Source: Epichloe hybrida (Eukaryota > Ascomycota > Sordariomycetes > Hypocreales > Clavicipitaceae). Taken from it: 64,000 bases of DNA. This document shows, one piece after another, positions 25,120-38,500 of the stretch (its first letter is position 1; every line of letters begins with the position of its first letter). The stretch is from assembly GCA_019022495.1 (NCBI GenBank), contig JAFEKR010000001.1, forward strand, positions 558,001-622,000. The letters run 5' to 3'. Position numbers and translations under genes: made by a program. Under the pieces are notes generated by a model. That model was not told the origin of the DNA. It searched no databases and saw only the letters and a program-made list of their open reading frames with translations.

Positions 25120-25292
25120 AATCAATCTCTAACCTAGCACTAACAATATGCGTAGTCTTTAATAAATACCCCGCTCCACAAGCACGTGGCTATCTCGTAG
25201 CTAGCTAGCCTCTTTGTTATCCGCACGGCCCGAAGGTTCTCCGAAGACCCGCTTCGATAAACATCCTATCTTTGACCTCTGCGCTCCTGACA
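25120..25292 (-). repeat. Inverted partial LTR at Gypsy-1 right end
   Basis: Reverse complement of the first ~170 bp of the Gypsy-1 LTR, joined to the 3' LTR through ATCAATCTCT, the same bases that follow the 5' LTR in its RIP-altered form. It ends CTCCTGACA, directly followed by the CACCC target duplication. This arm is essentially free of RIP. With 24,850-25,020 it forms a palindrome of about 170-bp arms around a spacer of about 100 bp. Confidence 0.88.
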
Positions 25293-25297
25293 CACCC

Positions 25298-28200
25298 TTA
25301 GTAGCTTCTAGAGGTAAGAGAAACCACCGCTTTTTACCTATTAGAAGGAGAGATTTATTAACTTTACTAAAGGTTTAGTTATCCCTTAATTTAATAGCTT
25401 ACAAAGATCCTTTAATAAGCTAGTTATAATATTAAACGCTATATAATTAAGAAGCTTACTAAAGTCTATTACTATTATTAGATAAATAGAAAAGCCCCTA
25501 GCTAGTTTAAATTCTCCCTTAAAGATAACTATAACTTTAATTATAAGATTATTATTAATATTATGTAAATTAATAGCTAGCTAGTCCTTTATATTATTAA
25601 TTTAGTAACCTTATTTTAAGCGGCTTAATTCCTTAACCCTAAGAAGCAGAAAGCTTATAATATCTAGGATATAATTAAAGAGTGCTAGATTAATATATAT
25701 CTAGGCTCTCTAGACTAGATTATTTATAATACTAGTAATAACTTTACCTTAGCTAAATTTAGGCATTATGCTCACTTAATATTAATTAATATTAATAAGA
25801 TACCTATTAAAGCCTATAATAGCATTAGAAAGGTTAAGAGATATTATAGACCTTTTCACTAGGCTTATAATATTATTATAGACTTAATTAGTAAGGAAAT
25901 TACTTCTAAGTAATAACTCTAGATAGCTATTAAAGCTATTAATAACTTAGCAGGCCCTAATAGCCTTATGCTAACCTTACTAGTCTTTAGAGCTTACTTA
26001 TAGATAATAGATAAGTTACTACTAAGTGTCTTTATTATTTAATAAGCTAAAGTAATTTAGAAGGTAACTAATAAAGTCCGCTATTACCTAGCTAAGAGAT
26101 AGGTCTATAAGGCCCTTAGCGCCTAGAATAGCCTTAATATATTACTAATATATTAGCTACTACTAGAGGCTAATATATATATATAAAGAGAAAAAGGTAA
26201 ATAGTATAGCCCTTATAAGCTATTAGCTACTAATAGGGAGACCTATATAGTTAAGATACCCTATAGCCTAGCTAAGTTTTACTCTATAGTAATAAAGCTA
26301 TACTATAAGGACTTATAGTATATAGGGGCTAATAAGCAAAGCCTTTAGGATATTAGGGAGTATAACCTAGGCCTAGAGGTCCTTGCCTATAATATAGCCC
26401 CTTCTTACACTATAGCCCTCTCTAATACTATAGTCCTATTATAAGAAGGGGCTAAGGGGGCTAGGAGAGATAAGTTACTTATAAAGGGTAGTAAGGTAAA
26501 AGAAAAGGAAGAGACACTAGTTAAGAGAAAGTAAGGGAGGCTAAGGAAGAACCTTATAGTTTAATTCTTTATTAATAAGGGCATAGAGAAGCCTATAAAG
26601 GCTATTAAGGCTAAAGATAATTCTATAGGAAGCTATAGAGTTAAAGAACTTATAGTAAGCCTTAAGGTAGCTAAAGCTACTCTTATAGGAAGCTATAAAG
26701 CTAGTAGCCCTAAGGAAGTAAAAGTAAAGGTAACTAGGGCTTAGGTTTATAATCCTAAGGAGCTTATTAAACCTACAAAGCCCCTTATATTTATTAATAA
26801 AGACTAAGAGAAAGTATTAATTAAGGAGATTATAGCTAGAGAAGTACTAAATATAGTATTTCTTATAGTAAAAGAAAAAGCTAACTAAAACCTTACCCTT
26901 TAACTTTACTAAGAGGGAAAGATTATAACCCTAGGAAGCCCCTTTAAATAATCTAATTAAGCTAAGATTAATACATTATAAGCTTATAATATATTTAGAT
27001 TTATAATATTTAATCTAGTAAAGCACAAAGGCCACTAGATCTTTAATTCTTATATAGTCTAAGAGATTAAAGGTAAAGGCACTAAAACACTATATAAGAA
27101 ATCGCGCCTTATTATATAAGGGCATAATAACAGAGGAAAAGAGGCTATCTTAACCTAATTACTAATAATACAGTAATTAAGCTAATAAATCATTATAGCC
27201 CTTGCTCTATTATTAAAGCGGAAGGGAATTTACCTTTAGCTATAAGATATTATATAAGCTTATATTTAATCCTAAATAACCCTAAATAGGCTAATTATTA
27301 TAAAGTTACTAAAGCAGATTACACACCTCTTTCCAAAAGGCATAATAATAGAGGTTATTAAGCCTCTCTATAGGATTATAAAGGCTAGAACTTACTAGTA
27401 AGCAATAGATTTTCACTACTATAGGGATAATCTTAATATAATAACCTTAATATACAATCCCTGCTTACTAATTATAGCCCTAAATAATAAAAACCTCTTT
27501 AGTATTATAAGGATATAAATAGATAACACACTAGGCCTTAGTAATAATAACTTCTTTAAGAAAGAAAAAAGAGAGCTCTAGAAAGTAAAGTTTATAGCTA
27601 AAGAAAAATAATACCTTATAACTATAAATCCCCTTATCTTTAATAGCTATATCTTAACCTAGAATACTAATAACTCCCTAACCCTAACCTAAAAGGGCTA
27701 AAGTTAGAAGATTAAGGAAATTAACCCTTAATTACTAATAGTAAGGCAAGATTATATAGAATAAAGAGCCTAAGGAAGTTACATCGTAATAGTCTATTAA
27801 CTAGAGGCATTATATAACCTATTAATTGCCACATAACACTAAGAACCCTTTACTAATAATATCTTATAACTTAATAACGCCTTAAGTAGCAAATTAAGTA
27901 TTAGTAGTAAGGATTATAGTATATCCCCTTAACTCTTAAAGAAGTAAAGCTCTTTATATTTATAGATAAGTCCCTTACTAATAATAAAGATCTAAGTTTA
28001 TAGATTAAATACATTATTATAATTAGTAATAAAGTAATAAAGGAGAATAATACCTTTATCTTAAAAGGGAATATTATTATATATAGCTCTACAAAAAGCA
28101 AGTGTGTAACCTATAGCATACTTATATCTAAGCTATATAGCATAGTTTAAGGTGCTAATATCACGTACATAATATCTACAACCCTTTAAATAATCACAGA

Positions 28201-28513
28201 CTAATTAAAGATACCTTAGATCCTAATAATTCTCTATATAGACTCTTTCTTATTATATAAATGCCTTATAAAGCTAGGCATAATAAAAGAGAAGTAACTA
28301 ATAATTAATATTATAGCCCTTTAGTAGTTATATAAGAGGAGGGAAGTCTATAAAGTTAGATAAATTAATAGTAGTAATAATCTAGCTAATATAATAATAA
28401 AGGCATTGCTAAATTTAGCCCTTTTAACCTTAATTAATTTAAATTAATTAATAATTTATATAAAAGAATAGGTTAAGAGACCTATAAGGTTAGGCAAAGG
28501 GGAGGATTAACAT
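25298..28513 (+). pseudogene. Copia-1 integrase, RT, RNase H remnant
   Basis: Resumes in frame after the insertion (W/L-L-L-E-V-R-E-T-T-A-F) with the integrase N-terminal region, a long linker, then RT from about 26,820. An RT block containing D-N-T-L-G-L lies near 27,510-27,530, where related elements have DDTLGL. RNase H spans about 27,930-28,500 (Y-S-S-T-K near 28,083). The order gag-PR-IN-RT-RH is that of copia elements. Stops are TAA/TAG at Gln/Trp positions. An antisense ORF at 27,901-28,101 is a shadow. Confidence 0.75.
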
Positions 28514-28975
28514 AATAGGCATGTAAGTATAGATTATAATAACTAGGTTAATTAAAATAACTAAAGCCATAATAGCTAATAAGAACCGTGGATTCCTATT
28601 AAGGGATTTACTTATATATACTTTCCTTTAATCTGATTTTTATTGCGTTTTTAGGCTCCTTTAGCTACGAAGAAAAGAGAGAGTGCTAGTGTGGCTTCCT
28701 TTAGACCCTTAGATAATAGATAGTCTAACTATAGCTAAAGAGTAAAGCCACTAAAGGGATGCATATAATATAATTAGATGTATTATAAGCTACCCTGCTC
28801 TATTAGCAGTGGCACCACACTATAGCCCCACTTTTCCCACTTTTTGCTTACCTTCTCTTCTAGCTAGATTCCTCTCCTTCTCCCTCTTCTCTTCTCTTAG
28901 TTATTAGCTATCATTATTAACTTCATTGAATTCAACCCCTTCGCACTAGTGCAACGTTCCTTGGTGTAACTAACA
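28514..28975 (+). repeat. Candidate Copia-1 3' LTR
   Basis: Follows the RNase H end and a purine-rich run (AAAGGGGAGGAT). The second half (about 28,800-28,975) is much less RIP-mutated and ends GGTGTAACTAACA. The partner 5' LTR was not found in the window, so the boundaries are tentative. Confidence 0.4.
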
Positions 28976-29879
28976 TATAGTATTACTTAGATATTAAAAG
29001 TAATAAGCTAAGTAAAGGAAAATCTAAAGAATATAATACTTTAAAATAAGCTTAAAAGTAAGGATAAAGTAACTTTTATAATTATAGACTTTAGCTATTA
29101 TTTATAAAGGTAAAGAAAGAGGTTATAAAGTTAAAGGGAGAGGTTAGAAAAGTAAGGTTATAAAGGTAAAAAAGGAAGAGATTAAATAGTTATAGTAAAA
29201 TTAGCTTAGGTATAAGAATTACTAGTATTTTTACTTATATAAAATTCATATTACTTATAGTTTTATCTTTCTAACCTTATAGTTACTTACTTAATAACCT
29301 TATAATTACTTACTAAATAATTCCTTCCTTATTAATTTCTCTCTTATTAAAGACTTCTATCCTTAGGGATCTTAATACCTCTCTCTTACTAGTATTACTA
29401 ATAACTATAAAAGCCTTTTTTTATAATAATAGTTTACTATATCATTAGACTTTCTCTTATATTAAAGGTATTTACTAGCTTATAAGCCTCTTTAATAAGC
29501 TAGAGTTTATTCTTATTTAAAGCCTTTAAGTTAAGCCTCCCTTACTTTTCTAGTATAATATTACCTAACTTGATAAAGTTAAATAAGCCTATTATAGTAT
29601 AAATAATCTTAATTTAATCTAGAAAGTTATACTTAGTAATACTATAGTAAATTATCTTAAACTTTTACTTATAATACTTAAAGAGTTTATTAATTATTAC
29701 TTAAAGAATAATATACTAGAGATTATAAAGTTTAGCCTTTATTCTTAGCCTTTCTCTATTATTAGGATTCTTATTTAAATAATAGTAAATGCCTATAAAG
29801 GGTATAAGTAACCTAGCTTATATATAAAATCCTATATTTATAAGGTAAAAATGCTTTCTATATATTTAAAATAACCTAG
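28976..29879. other. Unidentified RIP-mutated sequence
   Basis: Host sequence of the second nest. The plus strand is AT-rich with no recognisable domain; the minus strand gives a partly coherent frame but nothing I can name. It continues on the other side of the LINE-a insertion (44,869 onward). Confidence 0.4.
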
Positions 29880-30160
29880 TAAAAGTGGTTTATATATTCT
29901 TTACGCTAGATAACTAATTAAGTAGCTAGTCCTAGTACTCTAACCGCTTAGTTAAGAGAGAAAACCCTATACTAGGAAGAAAAACCCCCTTATATCTATA
30001 TATAAGCTAGTGCTAGCTATCTTATAAGCTTACGCTATATTAGGTTTAGCTAACTATAGGTGTTTAGTGCTAGCTTATACTAGCCTTATCCTATAGAAAA
30101 TAAAAGAAAAGGAAAAATATATAGTAGTAATCCTAGCTAACTCCCTTTAATATTACTCTA

Positions 30161-30377
30161 TGTTATAGACTAGCCCCTAGGCGACTGCAATAGGGCGTTA
30201 ATATAGTATTAAGAGACTTAAGGAGAAAGAAGGAAGGATAAGAGACTATCCCTAGTAATGCCCCTTATACCCCTTAGGCTACTTATATAAGCCTCTTTTC
30301 CTTACCTTAATTACTTTTATTACTTCTTTCTCTAACTACTATATAAATAATACTTAGGTAAAGCCTAAGCCCTTATA
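30161..30377 (-). repeat. Gypsy-2b 3' LTR (217 bp)
   Basis: On the minus strand this is the downstream LTR. The plus-strand start TGTTATAGACTAGCCCC keeps the un-mutated terminal TGTTAT; the other end is RIP-altered (CCCTTATA for CCCTTACA). Confidence 0.9.
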
Positions 30378-33300
30378 TATACCCTTACTTAAGTGTGTCT
30401 AATAAGTCCCCTTTTTATAATAGTCCTATAAATTATCCTATAGGTAATTAATCCTATTCCTTACTTATTATTATTAAGTGCATAATATATCTGCCTTACT
30501 AGCTATTATATAGTAATAGTAACTACCTTACTTCTATGCCTTAGTTTTGCAGTGTGTGTAATGTGTTTACCTTACTAACCTATTATTTATTATAGTCTCT
30601 AGCCTTACCTTTACTAGTTTATTAATTACCTAATATAGGTTTAAAACCATATATAAATATCTTACTTAGTTTCTTTTTTATATCTTACCTTCCCTTATAT
30701 AACACTATCCCTTTACTATTATAATTTTATTATACCTTTTCCTTTATTCTATTAAAACCTCTTTCTTAGATAATTATTCTCCTATTAGAATATACCTTAT
30801 AATTTATCTAACTCTTCTCTGCCTTTACTTACTTTTACTATACTTTTAGCTTATTTTATTAGTAAGTTTCTTATAGAAAGTAACTTAAATAATAAATAAT
30901 ATACTACTCCCTAATTATTTTAGTGCCCTTATAGGCTATATATAAAATAGGCCCTTACTACTAGCGTTTTAGAATATTATTTACTTAAATCTAGAGAATT
31001 ATGCCTTTTATATTAAAGGTAATACCTTTTCTATATATAGTATACTAGGCTTTTATTTACTAACCCTTATCTTTATTATATACTAAAGAATATTAAGGTA
31101 AAGATTACTATAGGTATATATATTATTAAATCTAAAGTCCTTAAAACTTTAGATATAAAAAAGAAAATACCTATACTATACTAAAGGTATTACTACCTTA
31201 TTAGTTAGTAAAACTCCTTTTTTACCTAAGCTTAGTTTAATCTAGCTCTTATTTAGTTAGCCCTTAGGGTATCCTTTATTACTAATACTACTATAGTAAA
31301 TATAACTAGTCTTAAAGTTACCCCTTTTATTAGCACTAGCCCTTTAGCTAGCTATAGTATAGCTTACTCTATATAGTAAGCTATAAGTGTTTTATTCTAA
31401 TAAAACTAATAAGTTATTATTAAACTAACTATAATATATAAAGAGATATATAAGTAGTTTACTACGCTTCTCTAAGCTTTAATGCCTTATTACTAGGATA
31501 AAATCTAGTAATATATTTAAATTACTAGGTTAAGTAATAAATCTCCTTCTTATTATTACTAGTAACTTTTATACTTTCTCTTTATAATAAGTCTAACTTA
31601 TAATTATATTTCTAGAGCCTTAGGAGCTAGCTATTCTCTAGCTAGAAATAATACTTCTTTTTTCCTTAGTTATCCTTCTCTTACTTACTACTTACTTACT
31701 AAGTCTCCTATTATACCCTCTCTTATATATACTCCTTATACTAACTTTATTTACACTATCTAAGTCCTAGGTTATACCTAAGGTAAATAAGGTAAATAAC
31801 TTATTATACTATAACTATTACCTAGTAATAATAATACTATAGCTATAGTAATAGTAATATAACTCTAAATAAAGGTAGTATGCCCTTATTTATTCTCTTC
31901 TAGTAATTTAGGTAATAACTTAATAGATAATTATTCTTATTAAGTAATAGTAGTAAAATATAGTGATTTAGTACCTTAGGTACTTATAGGAGTCTTTATA
32001 GGTATATATATCTTTTAAAATTAATTTAGTTTATTATTATATTATATATCTCCTTATTTTACCTTAAACTTATTAAGGGCCTATATTTATACTATATTCT
32101 CTAATAGTTCTTATATAGGCTATATATAACTTACTTACTTAATAAGTATATTATATCTTTTGCCTTAGCCTAGGGTATTTTAAGCTACTAGGATTTGCTT
32201 AACTTAATATTCCTTAATAAGTTTATTATTACCCTTTATAAGGACTTATTTTAGTCCTAGATAAAAGTCCTAGAGTTTTTAACTAGGGAGAGGGTTCTTT
32301 ATAGTATGTTTAATAAAGTTTATATAAAATACTAAGTAAATACCTCTTAGGATATTAAGCTATACTATAAGTAATATTAGGACTTTTATAACTATATACT
32401 TTACTATTACCTAATTAAGTTTCTATAAGAGGTAATTAGTTTTAATATTTTTAAGTAAAAGCTATACCTTATCTCTAACCTAAAACTATTTTACTAGCTA
32501 ATATAAAGTAAATATAGTATCTTATTACCTTTATTATATATAGGCTATTATAGCTTAGGCTAGATAAGTACTCTCCTAAAGGTACTTAAGAAACTATACT
32601 ACTTACCCCTTTAGTGCTATTATAGAAGTAAATATATTTAGTAATACCTAGACTAGCTTTAGGTTATAGCTATCTAGTAGCTTATTTAGGCTAACTCCTA
32701 TTATAGAAAATAGCCTATTATTAATTATAAGCTAGTAAGTAACTAGATATTCTAGCTAGTTAAACTATAAGAAAGAGACTATAATATATAATATTACCTA
32801 TACCTCTTAGTTTACTTACTTTATATTACTATTAGTCTATAAGTAATATAATATAAAAAGTAACTAATTAATCTTAACTAAGGAGTATAATATTATCTAA
32901 AACTTTCCTAACTAATTTAAACTATAATCTATAATAATTAATTAAGGAAACCCCTTAAACTACTACTAAACTATTTTAAACCTCTTTATATATTCCTTAG
33001 CTTCTATAGAAGTTATAGCCTTAAGCTAAATAAATTTAAAGAGTTAATTTATAATAACTATTAGGTATTATAGCTTTTCTAGGGATAGTACTAGTAAGTT
33101 TATTATAAAGTTAATAAAGATCTATAACTAAAACTAGTTAGGGATAGGTAAAGGCTTTAGTAAGCCTTAGTGTTATTAATAGCTTTTATAATTACTATAG
33201 TAGTAATAGTTATAAATAAACCTAGTAATATTCTATAATATCCTATTCTAGTAAAACTACTATTATAAGATTTAGAATATAGTGTTATAGCCTAAGTACC

Positions 33301-35525
33301 TTACTACTAGTAAATTATAGTATTACTATATTAGGGTTATTATAAGAGGCTCTTACACTAGAACCTAGGTATAGCCCTTAAACTAAAGCGCCTTATAAGC
33401 ACTTATAAAATAATCTATTACTTACTCTCTTATAAGTACCTTAATAGGAAACCTCTAGGCCCTTTCCTAAATAGCCCTTAATTAAATACTATATATAAGG
33501 TTAGAGATAATAGCCTAGTCCTATAAGGTCTAAAGATATTTAGTAGTAAAGAGAACCTTACTAGCTAGTAGTAATACTATACTACTATTATCTTACTATT
33601 TATCTAGTATTAGTAAGAGTTATATAATAGTAATAGGTTATAGGATATATCCTATTCTAAAGGTTACCCCTTTTTAGTCTTACTCCCTTTAAGAAAGAGT
33701 ATTAGGCTACTATACCTATATACTAAGTTTATACTAAAGGTAAAAATTAAATAGTATAAGTATATTTACCTATTAAGCTTACTACTCTAATATTAACTAA
33801 GGAGTTATAAAGTACTCTAGGTTCTTATAGTTTATATAGATTATAAATAAACTAGAAACACCCTATAACTTAGCTAACTATACCTTAAGGTATAAGATAA
33901 TAGCTAATAATTCCTTATTATAAATTATATAGTTCTTTTATAAGGTTATAAGGCTAGTAAAGTAATAGGTAACTAGGTATATAATACTATCCTAGCCTTA
34001 CTAGAAAAGGCATTCTTTAATAGCTATTCCTAAATAATTAGCTTTTACTACTATAAGGAGATCTAAGTCCTATTATGCTAGTACTAGGTATATAATAAAG
34101 GTATCTTTTAGCCTATTAAAGGTATTATTCTCTTTAAGTCCCTATTAAAAAGGGATATTTCTCTTAGTTAATTATATTAGTAATACTACTAGTTTTAAAA
34201 AGTTACTAATAAAGTTATAGTAAAAGTTAGTAAACTCTAGGAAGCTATAAACCCCCTAAAGTTTTATTAGGGCTACTTACTCCTTAATAGCTATAACCTT
34301 TACTAGGTCTAGATAAATAAAATAACTTACTATAATAATATATTCTAGGTATTAAACCTCCTTTACTATAAATATAGACTTATTAAGGTCTAAGTATAAA
34401 CCTATAGCCCTTAGGTAGCCTAATATTAACTAGACCTTAGCTATATAGTCTTTCCTTAATCCCCCTAAGTAAACTAAGATATTATCTAAGTATACTATAA
34501 TAAAGACCTTTAATATATTCCCTAAGGACTTATTAATATAATATTAGAATATTACTAGTGTACTAGCTAGGCTAAAGGGGTAAACTAGCTACTTAAATAG
34601 CCTAAACTTAGTTTAAAACACTATTAGGTACTCCTAGCCCTTAGTAATCTATAGCTTATAAAATACTATATAAGTATTTACCTTTATAAACTAGTATGCC
34701 TAGAATAAGAAATAGAGTGTCTTCTTAATTAATAGAAAAGAATAGTAATCCTATGCTATTATCTTATTAAAAGCGTAGTAGTTTACGTAAAAACACTAAC
34801 CCCTATTAGCCTTTTTAATAAGGAGAACTAGAGCTATAGCTAATAATAAGCTAGTATAAATCTAACCCTTATTTATTAAGTCTATAATCTAGTGCCTAAC
34901 CTTTAGAAGCTAGTCCCTTAGTATATTATATAGTAGTCCCTAAGGGAGTATTAGTTTAGACATATTCTAATTCTTATATAAGCATATATAGTAATTAAGG
35001 GACCCCTAATAAGGAGGTAAGCTATTAGCTTTAGCCTTATTAAAAAGGTCTATAAAGTTAGCTAACTCCTTAGGTAATATTAATATATCTAAGCTATTAG
35101 GCTTTATCTTAAGCACTATAATTTATAGTACTATTATTATCTCCCTAAGGCTTATAGTAATAAATATTATAAAAGTGTCCTTCTTATAGTATACTTAGTG
35201 CACTTTTATAGTATATAAGGACCTAATAATCCCTTATACTAAAGTCTTTACCTTATATGTAAAGGCTTTAAAGATATATAAGCCCTTTACTACTCTAATA
35301 AATAATTACTATTTTACTACGTAAATAACTATATTATAATATTCTAGCTATAGTATCCTAAGCATAATATCTTATATAAGGCCTAGGATAATATATAAAT
35401 ACACTAATAACTCCTAGCTATTAATATCTATTCTAGTGTGTACTATATAGGTAATTAAGGAGGTGTTTTCCTATACTCTCTTTTCCCTCCTTTTTATTTT
35501 TACTATAGTCTAGATATATTTTCTC
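30378..35525 (-). pseudogene. Gypsy-2b pol remnant (3' part)
   Basis: Minus-strand RT, integrase, chromodomain and the C-terminal extension of the Gypsy-2 pol, matching Gypsy-2a about 7,050-12,150. The RT catalytic box lies near 34,470-34,505, the integrase core near 32,900-33,150 and the chromodomain near 32,130-32,225. The extension after the chromodomain is present here too (about 31,310-32,050). All frames carry RIP stops. The 5' part continues after the LINE-b insertion at 42,128. Confidence 0.8.
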
Positions 35526-35540
35526 TTTAGTAAATATATA

Positions 35541-38500
35541 TATTCTTTACGCTAGCTAGCTAACTATGTAGCTATTCCTAGTACTCTATTCGCTTAGTTA
35601 AGAGGGAAAACCCTTTACTAGGAAGAAAAACCCCCTTATATTTGTTAACAAACTAGCGCTAACCCTCTTCTAGGTTTACACCGCATTAGGTGTGATTAAT
35701 TATAGGTATTTAGTGCTAGCTTATGCTAGCTTTATCCTAAAGAAAATAAAAAAGAAAGGAAAAAGTATAGTAATAGTCCTAACTAGCTCCCTTTAGTACT
35801 AGTCTAGTCTTACTTTAACCTAGCTTTATATCTCTTACTTTACCCTAGGGTATAGTAAATTTAGATTTATAATAATAATTTACTTTTTATTTACTTTACT
35901 TCTAACTTTTCTAGTGCCTTACTTTTTAGCTAAATCTAACCTAGTACTAGTCTAAATGTCTTATAAAGTCTAAGCATATAGTTTTATTTAATTATAGTAA
36001 GAGGTAAGTAATTTAGGCCTAGTGACTAGGCGGTTTTACTCCTAGATTAGTTATACGCTATTTATATATTTACTTATCTTATGCTTTATTTTCTAGCTAA
36101 TATTATAGTTAGTCCCCCCCTCTCTCTCTTTTAAGTATAAAAGAGGGCTTTTCCCTCCTTAAGGTTCTAACCTTTTTTCTTATAATAAATTTCCTATAGG
36201 TTTTTTTCCTTCCTATCCCTTTTAGAAGCTATTTAAGGCTTCTCTAGTCTAGTACTAGTTTAAATACTAATGTTTTATATAGAAAAACACGCTATAATAT
36301 TACTAAGCTCTATAAGTACCTTATTTTTAGTGCTATTCTAGCTCTAATTTGCCTAGGAACTTATAACCTTAGATAAGTATCTAAGAAAGTCCCTAACCTA
36401 GAAGTAATTAAATTAGGTAAAGGTAAAAGGCCTAGAAGTAAGTCCTCTTTGCCTTTATTTCGCCTTATTTCTAGGTCTAACCTAGGGTAGCTAAGTAAGC
36501 TATAAGAGATCTAGTGTGTGTCTTATAAGATATAATCTATTAAAAATAAGGGCTATTAGTGCTATAATATTATTAGTAAGTTAGTTTATTTCTAGTCTAA
36601 GGGCAAGGCTAATTTACATATAAAGAGGTAATATTTAACGCCTATTTTAATTATTAGGTTTATAATTATATATATGTTAAGGTAATGTTAACTCCCACGC
36701 CTATTCTAAGCTTACTTTAGTGCTAATTTACTTATAGCTAAATATTACTAGCTAGTAAGGGGAATATTAGTAGTTAGTTAAGACCTAGGCTAGTATAGTT
36801 ACTAGAAGTAATATAAGTGGTTTTGCTCTAGCTTAGTAGTAGCTTTATTCTATAGCTAACTTTAATTATCTAGGCCCTAGAGAACTATATAGCTTAGGTT
36901 AAGAAACTCTATGCTAAAAACCACGCTAAGAAAAAACAAGGTATTACTATAGTAAGCCTAGACCTAGCTAGGTCTAGGTTTACAGAGGAATAATATAATA
37001 AGGTTATCTTTTAGCTCTAGTAGCTTAATACCTAAGTAGTAAAGATAAACTAGCTCCTAGCCACTAGCCTATTAGCTAAGGGTAAGAGTAAGGTAATAAA
37101 GAATATAATCCCTATTCCTAAGGAGAAATAAGGCTAATTCTAGGTTAGTAAAGGGGCAGTAATAAGCTAGTGTAAAATAATACCTATAGCTTTTAACTTA
37201 AAATTAATCTAATAACTATTCTAGACCTATAGTCTTCCTATTATAGTGTGATTTTACCTTATATCTAGCCTACCTCTATAGCTATACTATTTTACCTAGT
37301 GCCTCTCTTTAGTTATTTATAGTGTCTATTTATTAGTTAGTTTAGTTACCTTTAGGGTAGCCTAGATTCTCCTCTAGTTTACATTAACTAAAGGCTAGGT
37401 CTTACACTAATATATAGTATTAGAGTTTTCTTATACTAAGGAATTACTTTATAATATATCTTACCTTTAGGGGATTATCTAAGGCTAGCCTTACCTCCTA
37501 TATATCTTTAGGCTATTTTATTTAGGGGTGTTTATAGTTATAGTTAGCATAGTTAATAATTATATAGTACTAGTCTTTAACTATATAACTATAGTTATAT
37601 AGGGGCAAAGCTACCCTAGGAACACGCCTTTAGAAAAGAAACTTATTAAGGCTAATCTTTCCTATATATAATTATACTATTATAAAGGAGATATACTTAT
37701 TAAGCCTAGTGTGGAATTTCTAGATTTCCTTTAGGTTATAGGTAAGTAAGCAGTCCTCTATTAGCTCTCTCCTATGCTTATATTATCTCTATTACCTATT
37801 AGAATACTAGTTTTCTTATCTTTTCTTTTACTCCTTATATAGTTATATATCTAGTTTATTATTAGTAAGTAAGGGTCTTTTTCTATATTATAGTACTATT
37901 TATACTAAGTTAGCTATAGCCTATATCTTATTTATTATTTTACTAAGTATAATCCTTTCCTTAAACTTTTACTTTATCTTATTTAAGTAAAGGTCTAGGG
38001 GGGGAATATAGGTTTTAACTTCTAGCTAAGTAATTAGTATAGCCTTAAATACTCTAGCTATAGTCTAAAGGTAAGTTAATTAGTTTACTATAAAACTTCT
38101 AACTATTTCTTATAGTTTTCCTCCTTTCTTAGTTAGGGTATAGTAAGTGCTTACCCTATAGGTAAGAATAGGCTAGATTACTTATATATATATAAGCTAG
38201 GTATCTCTAAAGCTAATACCTTATACTAATACTACTAATATAAAGAGTGTAAGCTACTACTAGGCTAGTTTTCCCTTAAGGATATTCTTATAAGCGCTTT
38301 AGTTAAGTTTCCTATTTACCTATACCTTAAGGAATTAATATACCTCTATTAGCACTATCTCCTCTATACTAAGCTAGACCCTAGTCTATAGGGGCCTATA
38401 GGCCTTACTAAAGTATATAAGTTTAGTTTTTACTAGGTTAAACTTTACTTTTACCTTTTTTACCTATTTCTTATAGATTTTCTAAGTAGCCTTAAGTTTT

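Larger units (their letters stand above)
2924..25292 (+). mobile_element. Gypsy-1 (chromodomain LTR retrotransposon)
   Basis: Ty3/gypsy element inserted in Copia-1 with a perfect 5-bp duplication CACCC on each side. It has a 270-bp 5' LTR (2,924-3,193), a gag-protease region to 4,827, then the Copia-2 insertion, then RT, RNase H, integrase and chromodomain (19,128-22,900), a 1.9-kb tail and a 3' LTR (24,850-25,119). The 3' LTR is followed by a 173-bp inverted copy of the LTR start, and that inverted copy forms the right terminus. Length without the insert is about 8.06 kb. The PPT-like run ATAGGGGGG lies just before the 3' LTR. Confidence 0.85.
780..28975 (+). mobile_element. Copia-1 LTR retrotransposon, split by Gypsy-1
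   Basis: A RIP-killed Ty1/copia-type element. The left part (about 780-2,923) carries gag-like sequence and the protease; the right part (25,298-28,513) carries integrase, reverse transcriptase and RNase H. The parts join in frame once Gypsy-1 and one copy of its CACCC target duplication (2,919-2,923 and 25,293-25,297) are removed: the conserved Gly-His-Pro motif after the protease is cut between these halves. The right end is placed at 28,975 because a less mutated block ends there in ACTAACA. The left LTR was not identified and may be degraded or outside the window. Confidence 0.72.

Noticed and set aside
2924..25292. A large terminal-inverted-repeat DNA transposon, because both ends are inverted
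   Set aside because: Internal gag, RT, integrase and chromodomain, a direct-repeat LTR pair and a 5-bp duplication show an LTR retrotransposon with an aberrant end.
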